Shown here piece after piece: positions 35,792-42,797 of a stretch of DNA of 64,000 nucleotides. The notes under the pieces are model-generated. The model was not told where the DNA came from and ran no database searches. It was given only the letters and a program-made list of their open reading frames with translations. Source of the DNA: JANQNX01 sp040217095. Its GTDB lineage: Bacteria > Pseudomonadota > Gammaproteobacteria > Eutrophobiales > Eutrophobiaceae. Within the stretch, counting starts at the first letter, position 1. Every line of letters begins with the position of its first letter. Where the stretch lies: NCBI GenBank assembly GCA_965229565.1, contig OZ245888.1, positions 1,240,001-1,304,000 on the forward strand. The letters are read 5' to 3'. The translations under genes and the position numbers were made by a program.

Positions 35792-36391
35792 TTAGCTGTT
35801 TACCACGTCCTGCGAACCGAGATTCCTTGCCTGTTGTAACTCCGAGGCCTGTTTGCTGAGGACGTGCTGCACTATGTCTTCCTGCATCTTGTCACTGAGG
35901 CCGGTAAATTCGACTCCCACCTTGAAACGATACAGGCTGTCATCGATCTTTTTACGGCAGTCCACGACTTTTGCATATAAAGATACGTAGTGATATTCAG
36001 GAAATAACACCATATCTATTTTCAGGTGACTGCCCTCGTTAATTGGGGTGTTGGACTCGAAAGACATACCACTGGCACTGAGATTGACCTGCTGCATGTT
36101 AGACATGATGTCCTCGTTATCATCATTGTTCATCAGCATGTGTTGCATCAGGGTCAGTTTCTTATCGAATAGTCCCAGGATATCTGCCACCAGTGGTTCA
36201 GATTTTTGCAAACGCTCAATGCGGCTGAGTATGCGCGCCTCGATGACGTTGAATGCATTTTTTAATTCAGACAATTCCTGCTGCTCGTTTTCCGAGCGGC
36301 GAATCTCGGCCTCAATATCATCGTTTTGCACAATCCGGTATTTCAATGAGATCGTGTCGTTGATTCTGAAAAATTGTCTTCTGTCACTCAT
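35792..36391 (-). CDS. PilZ-domain protein
   Basis: A 199-residue cytoplasmic protein. The N-terminal DRRQFFRIND gives the RxxxR c-di-GMP-binding arm, and NLSASGMSFES gives the second motif (D/N-x-S-x-x-G) at about residues 108-114. Between them lies a long, charged, probably helical insert (ISLKYRIVQNDDIEAEIRRSENEQQELSELKNAF...). It is the last gene of a motA-motB-pilZ operon on the minus strand. A PilZ protein in that place could adjust stator activity when c-di-GMP rises; this is inference by analogy with YcgR. Confidence 0.85.
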   Translation of the reverse strand: MSDRRQFFRINDTISLKYRIVQNDDIEAEIRRSENEQQELSELKNAFNVIEARILSRIERLQKSEPLVADILGLFDKKLTLMQHMLMNNDDNEDIMSNMQQVNLSASGMSFESNTPINEGSHLKIDMVLFPEYHYVSLYAKVVDCRKKIDDSLYRFKVGVEFTGLSDKMQEDIVQHVLSKQASELQQARNLGSQDVVNS

Positions 36392-36406
36392 TGTTCTGCA
36401 CCATCT

Positions 36407-37819
36407 CTAGTTCATTAAACTGTCCCTGATTGCACTAAACTTGCCTTGTATCGATTCAGGGTCATTTTCATCCTGACTGCTAGTGTTGTCGCTGTTGTCG
36501 GTTTCAGGATCGCTTGCTTCCGTTTCTTGCTCTGCTTTACCCTGCAGGCTGTTGCGCAACCGGTCAAACATGCCCTTGATGGACTGCTTTTCTTCCGTGC
36601 TTCTAACCTTTTCCAGCGGTTTCAAATCCTGGTCCAGTATGCGCTGGATATTGGTGGTCAGTGCCGGTGTTTCCGCGTCCATTAAATGGCTTGTAAAAGG
36701 GTTATCGGCAGATATCTGATTATCTACAACTGTTTCAGCATCCTGCCCTGCAACCGAGTCTGCAGCAGCTGCAGAAACCGGGGTATCTCTTTTCTGTACG
36801 ATGGTCAGTTCGACACGACGATTGCGGGCGCGATCGCTGGCGGTGTCGTTACTGGCAATCGGGTGGCCATCACCATGGCCCTCGATCAGGAAACGCTCTG
36901 GCTTAAGTGCATCATTCAGTAATAATTCATGTACCACGGTCACAGCCCGGGCGGCAGACAGTTCCCAGTTGGAACGAAAACGCGCCGTCTTGATAGGTAC
37001 ATTATCCGTATGCCCGGCCACGATCACATTTCCTTCTATCCCGGTCAGGGTCTGTCTTAATTTTTTAAGCACTGGCAGGAAACTGCTTTTGACCGTGGCG
37101 GAACCGGATGGAAACGATCCTTTTTCATTGATACGCAGCAATATGCGGTTGTCTAGCGTTTTGATTTCGACCAAACCCTGCTCAACTTCTTCTTCCAGCA
37201 TGCTTAGCAGTCTGACCGCATCGCTGAATGTATTCTGATTCTCCAGCGCATTGGCAAGTTGCTTTTCCTGTTGTTCGTGCGCCAATTGTTCGGCCTTGTT
37301 TTCATCATGATCCTTTTCGTCAGCCAGTTTTTCATCCTTGTTGGCTAGTTGCCTGTTTTCTTCCGGATTTTCCTCCGGCATCTCGGTGTCGGCCTGTTGA
37401 TAAATGGGCTGGCGTTGCATGGCCATACTGCCGGACCCGTCACTGTCCTGGTTCGGGTCGATACTCTCGGCATTTTTTTCCTCTGTAACGGCATCGGTGA
37501 ATTCAACCGTTTGCTTGGTTTCATCGATCGTTGTCTGCCTGATCTCGCGGATCAGGGTCGGTGTCGGGCGCCCCGGGGTAAATTCCCGGGCAATAATACT
37601 GGTACCCCTGGGTGAATCCTCGGCCTTGATTTCCCGCTGTACACCAAACGCGGCCTTCATTGAGCCGGCGATTTGCTTGAACTTGAGCAAGTCCATCTCT
37701 GAGAAAGACAACAACAAGACGAAGAAACACATCAACAGGGACATGAGATCGGCGAAGGTCATTACCCAGGCGGGTGCGCCCTTTTTTTCCTGTGGCTTTG
37801 CTGGCGCTGCTTCGCTCAT
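36407..37819 (-). CDS. motB: MotB/PomB-type stator protein with long C-terminal extension
   Basis: A 470-residue protein. Its single membrane helix carries the ion-channel Asp24 in TFADLMSLLMCFFVLLLSF, followed by the plug-like MDLLKFKQIAGSMKAAFG. A charged Glu/Asn/Asp-rich linker leads to the OmpA-like peptidoglycan-binding domain with VAGHTDNVPIKTARFRSNWELSAARA and IEGHGDGHPIASNDTASDRARNRRVEL. About 125 residues follow that domain, which is unusual; they contain two similar short motifs, SIKGMFDRLRNSL and SIQGKFSAIRDSL. It pairs with motA just upstream. No other flagellar genes are present. Confidence 0.9.
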   Translation of the reverse strand: MSEAAPAKPQEKKGAPAWVMTFADLMSLLMCFFVLLLSFSEMDLLKFKQIAGSMKAAFGVQREIKAEDSPRGTSIIAREFTPGRPTPTLIREIRQTTIDETKQTVEFTDAVTEEKNAESIDPNQDSDGSGSMAMQRQPIYQQADTEMPEENPEENRQLANKDEKLADEKDHDENKAEQLAHEQQEKQLANALENQNTFSDAVRLLSMLEEEVEQGLVEIKTLDNRILLRINEKGSFPSGSATVKSSFLPVLKKLRQTLTGIEGNVIVAGHTDNVPIKTARFRSNWELSAARAVTVVHELLLNDALKPERFLIEGHGDGHPIASNDTASDRARNRRVELTIVQKRDTPVSAAAADSVAGQDAETVVDNQISADNPFTSHLMDAETPALTTNIQRILDQDLKPLEKVRSTEEKQSIKGMFDRLRNSLQGKAEQETEASDPETDNSDNTSSQDENDPESIQGKFSAIRDSLMN

Positions 37820-37840
37820 CGCGCTTTATCCCGGAGGCCG

Positions 37841-38629
37841 TCAGGCCGCCTGTTCTTCACCAGCCGCGTCTTGCCCCTGTTCCTGCCCGCGCTTGGATAC
37901 CGGCAGGTAGGTCATTAATATGCCTTCGATAACGCGTGGGTTGCGGCCTTCCTGTATGCCCGAGATAGCATCGATAATCATGGACTTGATCATCCTTTCC
38001 TCGTTACTGCGCAGGCCGAGTTTTTCTGCCAGGGGCAGGGCAAAGGCGTTGGCGATAATGGCACCATACAGCGTGGTCAACAGTGCCACGGCCATGGCAG
38101 GCCCGATTTTTTTCGGGTCATCCATGTTGGATAGCATTTGTACCAGGCCGATTAGTGTACCGATCATGCCCATGGCGGGTGCGACATCACCGATGGCCTT
38201 GAAGATCTTCTGCCCCAGTTCATGGCGTTCCACGGTGAGGTTCATATCACTAAGCATGGTCTGGCGCACGACCTCGGGTTCATGGCCATCGACCATCATC
38301 TGGATACCTTGCTGGAAAAAAGGGTTGCCCGTGTCTTTTTCTTCCAACGCTAACAGGCCTCCCTTGCGGGCGGCATTGGCCAGGTCAACGGTCGTGTCGA
38401 TCAGTTCGCGGGGAGATAATCCCTTGTGAAAGAGTGCATTCAAGCCCACCTTCATGGCACCCAGGAACTGGCCGATACTGAACTGCATCAAGACGGCACC
38501 AACGGTACCGCCCATGACGATTAGTAACGAAGGGATATTGAAAAACAGCGATGCACTACCGCCAAGAAAGATGGCCGCCGTGATAATCCCTATTGCCGCG
38601 ATAAATCCTATTAGCGTAGCAAGATCCAT
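37841..38629 (-). CDS. motA: MotA/PomA-type stator protein
   Basis: A 262-residue four-helix membrane protein. MDLATLIGFIAAIGIITAAI, IPSLLIVMGGTVGAVLM and the cytoplasmic domain are followed by APAMGMIGTLIGLVQMLSNMDDPKKIGPAMAVALLTTLYGAIIANAFALPLAEKL, which is the PomA/MotA channel region. Resemblance is closer to the sodium-type PomA than to E. coli MotA, so Na+ coupling is possible. AAGGAG lies before its ATG, and motB follows after 21 bases. With MotB it forms a stator driving the flagellar motor. Confidence 0.92.
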   Translation of the reverse strand: MDLATLIGFIAAIGIITAAIFLGGSASLFFNIPSLLIVMGGTVGAVLMQFSIGQFLGAMKVGLNALFHKGLSPRELIDTTVDLANAARKGGLLALEEKDTGNPFFQQGIQMMVDGHEPEVVRQTMLSDMNLTVERHELGQKIFKAIGDVAPAMGMIGTLIGLVQMLSNMDDPKKIGPAMAVALLTTLYGAIIANAFALPLAEKLGLRSNEERMIKSMIIDAISGIQEGRNPRVIEGILMTYLPVSKRGQEQGQDAAGEEQAA

Positions 38630-38854
38630 GTGTTCTCCTTCATCCGTACAGTAAGCTGCACTAAATTCTTTTCTAACAAGTACTTGTGGTTCCGGCTGCC
38701 AGATGCAGTGGATATCTTGTATATCGGAAGGATCGCGGCAAACTTTACCGGCAATATTCTATTGTTAGCGGTTTAATTTGCGTATGATGCGGGCGCATTT
38801 TTGCTATAACCTGTAACGGCAGTGCAGGCTATGACTGTAAACTTATTAAGTTAA

Positions 38855-40258
38855 ATGAGAAATTTACCCATCTACCTTATGTTGCAACAGCAGCCGTGCC
38901 TGGTCGTTGGTGGCGGACCCGTTGCCGCGCGCAAGGCAGCACTACTGGGGCGGGCAGGTGCCAGGGTGACGATTGTCTCGCCCGGTTGCTGCCAGGAAAT
39001 TGTTTCATCATCCGGACAATTCAATTTTGATATCAGGCAACGGGAATTTGAGCCTGCCGATCTCGAGGGTGTAAAACTGGTTATTGCCGCCACCAATGAT
39101 AAAGCCTTGAATCTGCACATAGCCGAACTGGCCAAACAGGCACAGGTGCCGGTTAATGTCGTTGATCAACCCGATGCCGGCACTTTTATCATGCCTTCGG
39201 TGATAGACCGCGACCCGGTCACGATTGCCATTTCTACCGGTGGTGCTTCGCCGGTATTGGCGAGGCTGTTACGTGCCCGCCTGGAAACCCTGATTCCTGC
39301 CAGCTATGGCCAACTGGCCAGTCTTGTCTCTCGTTTCAGGCAAATGGCAATCGAGCGCTTTCCCGATATAGAGGTACGCCGACGGTTCTGGGAACATGTA
39401 TTGCAAGGCAAGGTTGCCGAGTTGCTTTATGCAGGCCAGGAAAAACGTGCAGAGGCCTGGCTGGAAAAACAGTTCGAGACCAACGCCGACGATGAGCATG
39501 CAACCGGTGAGGTGTACCTGGTTGGCGGAGGACCAGGCGATCCGGATTTACTGACGTTTCGTGCCTTGCGCCTGATGCAACAGGCAGACGTGGTGCTTTA
39601 TGATCGACTGGTATCCCCCGCCATTGTTGATCTTGTGAACCCCGGTGCCGAGAGAATTTACGTCGGCAAGGAACGTAGCAACCATAGTTTACCGCAGCAG
39701 GAAATAAACCAGTTACTGGTTAACCTCGCCAGGGAGGGTAAACGCGTATTACGTTTAAAAGGAGGTGATCCTTTCATTTTCGGTCGCGGCGGGGAGGAAA
39801 TTGACCTGTTATCTGCCAACCGCATACCGTTCCAGGTAGTACCCGGTATCACGGCTGCCAGCGGCTGCTCAGCCTACGCGGGTATCCCGTTGACGCATAG
39901 AGATTATGCGCAGTCCTGCGTGTTTGTGACCGGTCACCTGAAAGAAGGCGGTAGTCAACTTGACTGGTCGTCACTGGTACAGCCACAACAAACGCTGGCC
40001 GTGTACATGGGTACGCATGGTCTCGATATATTGAGCAGGGAATTAATCAGTCACGGTATGCAGCCCGATATTCCGGCAGCGATAGTGCAGCAGGGTACAA
40101 CCGACCAACAACGTGTTTACACGACGACGCTGGCAGGACTGCCGGCACTACCCGGGCAACATGACATCAAGCCACCCAGCATGATTATCATTGGTGAAGT
40201 GGTGCGCCTGCGTGACAAGCTGTCCTGGTTTGAATCGGAATTACCGGTCGAGGACTAA
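38855..40258 (+). CDS. cysG: Siroheme synthase CysG
   Basis: A 467-residue fusion protein making siroheme from uroporphyrinogen III. The N-terminal third is the NAD-dependent dehydrogenase/ferrochelatase (QPCLVVGGGPVAARKAALLGRAGARVTIV, AATNDKALN, DQPDAGTFIMPS). The C-terminal SAM-dependent methyltransferase begins at about residue 220 (GEVYLVGGGPGDPDLLTFRALRLMQQADVVLYDRLV, then LKGGDPFIFGRGGEE). Siroheme serves nitrite and sulfite reductases. It ends in a four-base overlap with the convergent msrB. The 225 bases before it (38630-38854) show no clear feature. Confidence 0.97.
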   Translation: MRNLPIYLMLQQQPCLVVGGGPVAARKAALLGRAGARVTIVSPGCCQEIVSSSGQFNFDIRQREFEPADLEGVKLVIAATNDKALNLHIAELAKQAQVPVNVVDQPDAGTFIMPSVIDRDPVTIAISTGGASPVLARLLRARLETLIPASYGQLASLVSRFRQMAIERFPDIEVRRRFWEHVLQGKVAELLYAGQEKRAEAWLEKQFETNADDEHATGEVYLVGGGPGDPDLLTFRALRLMQQADVVLYDRLVSPAIVDLVNPGAERIYVGKERSNHSLPQQEINQLLVNLAREGKRVLRLKGGDPFIFGRGGEEIDLLSANRIPFQVVPGITAASGCSAYAGIPLTHRDYAQSCVFVTGHLKEGGSQLDWSSLVQPQQTLAVYMGTHGLDILSRELISHGMQPDIPAAIVQQGTTDQQRVYTTTLAGLPALPGQHDIKPPSMIIIGEVVRLRDKLSWFESELPVED

Positions 40259-40656
40259 ATATCTGTGTCTGGCTTGAGATCAAGTGATACCGAGTTAATA
40301 CAATAACGCAGACCGGTCGGTTCGGGGCCGTCCTCGAACACGTGGCCCAGGTGGGCATCACACTGCTTACACAACACCTCGGTGCGGCGCATGCCCAGGC
40401 TCGAATCTGATTCGGTAGTCACTGCATCCTCCATGGGCGCCCAGAAACTGGGCCAGCCTGAGCCGGAATCGTACTTGGTGCTCGAACTGAACAGGGGTGC
40501 ATCACAACAAACACAGTGATAAATACCCTTGTCGCGGCAATCGTAATATTTCCCGGTAAAGGCCCGTTCTGTTCCTTTTTGCCTGCATACGCGAAACTGT
40601 TCCGCGGTTAGCTCGTCCTGCCAGTCCTGCTCGGTCTTTGCCTTTAAGTTATCCAT
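40255..40656 (-). CDS. msrB: Peptide-methionine (R)-S-oxide reductase
   Basis: A 133-residue MsrB repairing methionine R-sulfoxides in proteins. Start at ATG 40656 (MDNLKAKTEQDWQDEL), one base after the stop of the upstream gene; the frame is open to 40692 but that part overlaps the neighbour. Visible motifs are TERAFTGKYYDCRDKGIYHCVCCDAPLFSS (zinc CxxC), SGSGWPSFW, CKQCDAHLGHVFEDGP (second zinc CxxC) and RYCINSVSLDL with the catalytic Cys. Confidence 0.96.
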   Translation of the reverse strand: MDNLKAKTEQDWQDELTAEQFRVCRQKGTERAFTGKYYDCRDKGIYHCVCCDAPLFSSSTKYDSGSGWPSFWAPMEDAVTTESDSSLGMRRTEVLCKQCDAHLGHVFEDGPEPTGLRYCINSVSLDLKPDTDI

Positions 40657-40657
40657 A

Positions 40658-41137
40658 TCAGTTACCGGTGACCACGTCAGCGATGATATCAACTATACGA
40701 CCGGTAGCCTTTTCAACCAGTACAACTGATGTATCCACAATGGTTCTCTCCAGTGTGTCTATGGGTGCGGGTAACTGCCGGTCCAGGTCCGAGGGTAAAT
40801 CACGCTTGGCAAGTCCCGGTGGCAGAGTGCCGTTGCGCTCCAGTTGTTTTGCCAGTCCCGGCGGCAACTGTTCTTTTTTTGCCAGTCCTGGCGGCATTTT
40901 CTTGTCGTTCCTGGTCTTGTCCTTGTCTTTATTACCGTCGTCAGAATGTTCATTACGCTCTGCCGGTTTTTCCGACCCATGGTAATAGCGTTCGATAATC
41001 TGTCGCTCCAGTTCACTAAAGCCGGCATCCATGGCGGCTTCAACGACAGAACCTTTGTTTGCAGCCTCCGCGTTTACACTGGCGCTATAGAAAGGGGAGA
41101 GGACCGAGAAGAAAATCAGGACAACTATCTTTTTCAT
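40658..41137 (-). CDS. Secreted CigR/RcnB-like protein with PPGLAK repeats
   Basis: A 159-residue exported protein; ATG at 41137 with GGAG upstream. A signal peptide (MKKIVVLIFFSVLSPFYSASVNAEA) is followed by a short helical part, a charged Lys/Asp/Glu linker, and three PPGLAK repeats (KMPPGLAK, QLPPGLAK, TLPPGLAK) at about residues 78-110. The C-terminal VDTSVVLVEKATGRIVDIIADVV closes it. This layout resembles the CigR anti-virulence regulator family, related to RcnB. In this organism the function is unknown. It precedes msrB directly on the same strand. Confidence 0.75.
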   Translation of the reverse strand: MKKIVVLIFFSVLSPFYSASVNAEAANKGSVVEAAMDAGFSELERQIIERYYHGSEKPAERNEHSDDGNKDKDKTRNDKKMPPGLAKKEQLPPGLAKQLERNGTLPPGLAKRDLPSDLDRQLPAPIDTLERTIVDTSVVLVEKATGRIVDIIADVVTGN

Positions 41138-41222
41138 TTTGACTCCGGCAAACGCCTGATGATTTATTAACCTATGATATCCCCTGGTCAAAATAATTCA
41201 CACGTGGCAGTTTGTACTTGCC

Positions 41223-41271
41223 AGTTCTCTAAAAGTTCTCTACCCTATGCAAAGAGAACTTTAGGAGAACT
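41223..41271. promoter_or_regulatory. Double tandem-inverted operator in front of the lexA-family gene
   Basis: AGTTCTC occurs at 41223-41229 and 41234-41240, and its reverse complement GAGAACT at 41254-41260 and 41265-41271. Each pair is spaced exactly 11 bases, and the two pairs face each other around CTATGC. This is a near-perfect inverted repeat with about one helical turn between half-sites. The last copy overlaps the AGGAG ribosome-binding site of the gene at 41275. It matches none of the standard LexA boxes I know. Confidence 0.8.
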
Positions 41272-41274
41272 AGC

Positions 41275-41871
41275 ATGTTGACTGGCCTGGAAGAGAAGGT
41301 GCTGCAATACATTACCCGCCATATTACCCAGCATGGGCACGCCCCGACACTAACGGAGATTGGCGATGCGCTGGAAATACGATCCAAGGGCACAATTCAT
41401 CGCTATGTTGATGCCTTGATCAAAAAAGGCCACCTGCATCGCTCCGGTCGCAGCTGGCGGGGATTGCGTCTGACTGGTGAGAACAATAAAAGACTGATCA
41501 TCCTGCCCTTCGCTGGCCGCATTGCTGCCGGTCAGCCGATCGAGGCCATACCCGAACAGCTTGAAATCAATTTTTCAGATATTCTACTTGGTAGTGACCG
41601 TTACGTGCTTGAGGTCAAAGGCGATTCCATGGTGGATGCCGGCATTCTTAACGGAGATCTTGTCGTTGTCAGGAAAACCGAAACGGCTGATAACGGCGAT
41701 ATTGTGGTTGCCTTGATAGATAATGGTGAGGCGACACTGAAAAAACTGCGCAAACACGGTGACCGGGTCGAATTAATTCCGGCCAACCAATCAATGGCAC
41801 CCATGATCTATCCTGCAAACCGGGTGCATATCCAGGGTGTGGTAGTGAGCCAGGTCAGAATGTATCGATAG
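41275..41871 (+). CDS. lexA: LexA-family SOS repressor, divergent DNA-binding domain
   Basis: A 198-residue repressor-protease. The N-terminal winged helix (LTGLEEKVLQYITRHITQHGHAPTLTEIGDALEIRSKGTIHRYVDALIKKGHLHR) is recognisable but unlike E. coli LexA in its recognition helix. The self-cleavage site Ala85-Gly86 (GRIAAGQP), catalytic Ser118 (VKGDSMVDAGI) and Lys156 (GEATLKKL) are intact, so RecA-stimulated self-cleavage is expected. No sulA, imuAB or dnaE2 gene follows. TAGGAG lies seven bases before the ATG. A repeat-rich operator immediately upstream suggests tight self-regulation. Confidence 0.9.
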   Translation: MLTGLEEKVLQYITRHITQHGHAPTLTEIGDALEIRSKGTIHRYVDALIKKGHLHRSGRSWRGLRLTGENNKRLIILPFAGRIAAGQPIEAIPEQLEINFSDILLGSDRYVLEVKGDSMVDAGILNGDLVVVRKTETADNGDIVVALIDNGEATLKKLRKHGDRVELIPANQSMAPMIYPANRVHIQGVVVSQVRMYR

Positions 41872-41888
41872 TGACCCGGTTTATGTAA

Positions 41889-42146
41889 CTAGATCCCCAT
41901 ATTGCTCAAGGTCACCATGATGTCGTTGAGTATGGCTGTGGCCCTTGGGTGTTCAGTCTCAAACCTTGCAACCGTATCCTTGATATTTGAAACAATTGAA
42001 GGATCTTCCTCCTGATCTGCATCTTCAACCTTTTCGATCTCACCAATCAGTTGTTCCAGATGCTGTTTATCTTCTGCCTTGTTGAATGTTATCTGTTCAA
42101 TTTCCTCGCGTAACTCGGAAATCTTTTTATCCAGACCTTCTGCCAT
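41889..42146 (-). CDS. DUF4404 family small protein
   Basis: An 85-residue acidic protein. The first half is a Leu/Glu/Lys-rich helix (LDKKISELREEIEQITFNKAEDKQHLEQLIGEIEKV), followed by VARFETEHPRATAILNDIMVTLSNMGI. The FExEHPR...LNxI...LxNMGI ending is typical of DUF4404 proteins, which have no known function. It converges on the lexA-family gene. Probably cytoplasmic and helical. Confidence 0.85.
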   Translation of the reverse strand: MAEGLDKKISELREEIEQITFNKAEDKQHLEQLIGEIEKVEDADQEEDPSIVSNIKDTVARFETEHPRATAILNDIMVTLSNMGI

Positions 42147-42215
42147 AATGAATCACTCACATATTGTATGTTTTAATCACCATTATAGTAGCCTATTGTC
42201 CAGAGAAAATACTGA

Positions 42216-42614
42216 ATGTTGAACCGCAAATTTAATCTACTGCTTGCTACCATCTTGTTATCCAGTTCATCGGTGGTACTGGCAGATACCTGTCCGACAC
42301 CAGAAACAGTGAAGGACAGGAAGATATCCAGGGTTTATGCCTGGTATATTGATGAACGTCGAACCCTGGACGATGTGCTGGCAGTAGAAAAGCTGTACTC
42401 GGTACGATTAAAAAATAGCGGTGAGTACGTCAGTTGTTACTATTCCGGTAGCGGGCGTTTACTGGAGATGGATGCATGGCCATTAAAAACAGGATGCTCG
42501 ATCGTGGAGTACCAGGGTGAGTGGCAAACAATCAACGAGGAAGAACGCGTTTGTACCGCGGACGATATGTCAAAGTGCCAGTTTGCCATTTATTGTGATG
42601 AAAGGACGCAATAA
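42216..42614 (+). CDS. Small secreted cysteine-rich protein, unknown
   Basis: A 132-residue protein with a signal peptide (residues 1-23, ending SSVVLA). The mature part begins DTCPTPETVKDR and contains six cysteines, suggesting disulfides in the periplasm. The CPTPETV-type start resembles the DUF3757 proteins of Legionella and Coxiella, but I cannot confirm it. No domain with known activity is visible. Conserved-looking features are the YAWYIDERRTLDD region and the C-terminal CQFAIYCDE. Confidence 0.65.
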   Translation: MLNRKFNLLLATILLSSSSVVLADTCPTPETVKDRKISRVYAWYIDERRTLDDVLAVEKLYSVRLKNSGEYVSCYYSGSGRLLEMDAWPLKTGCSIVEYQGEWQTINEEERVCTADDMSKCQFAIYCDERTQ

Positions 42615-42623
42615 AAAATAAAA

Positions 42624-42676
42624 GGCCCGAAAACGCATCAACTTTGGGGGAGGATTGTTTTCTGCGTTCCCGGGCC
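42624..42676 (+). other. Long-armed hairpin with GGA motifs downstream of 42216-42614
   Basis: GGCCCG-AAAACGCA (42624-42637) and TGCGTTCCCGGGCC (42663-42676) pair over 14 positions with two mismatches. The loop carries GGGGGAGGA, and AGGGAGGATGT follows at 42691-42701. It may end transcription of the preceding gene, although no T-run follows, or belong to a small RNA with CsrA/RsmA-type GGA sites. Confidence 0.45.
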
Positions 42677-42797
42677 AACTCACAAGCATCAGGGAGGATG
42701 TTATTGATAGTAATACTAGGTAATTGCGGCAGTACTTACTGTGATCCAACTCACAATCTGCCGATTAAATGGATACGGTTTCGGAAAGAATAATACG

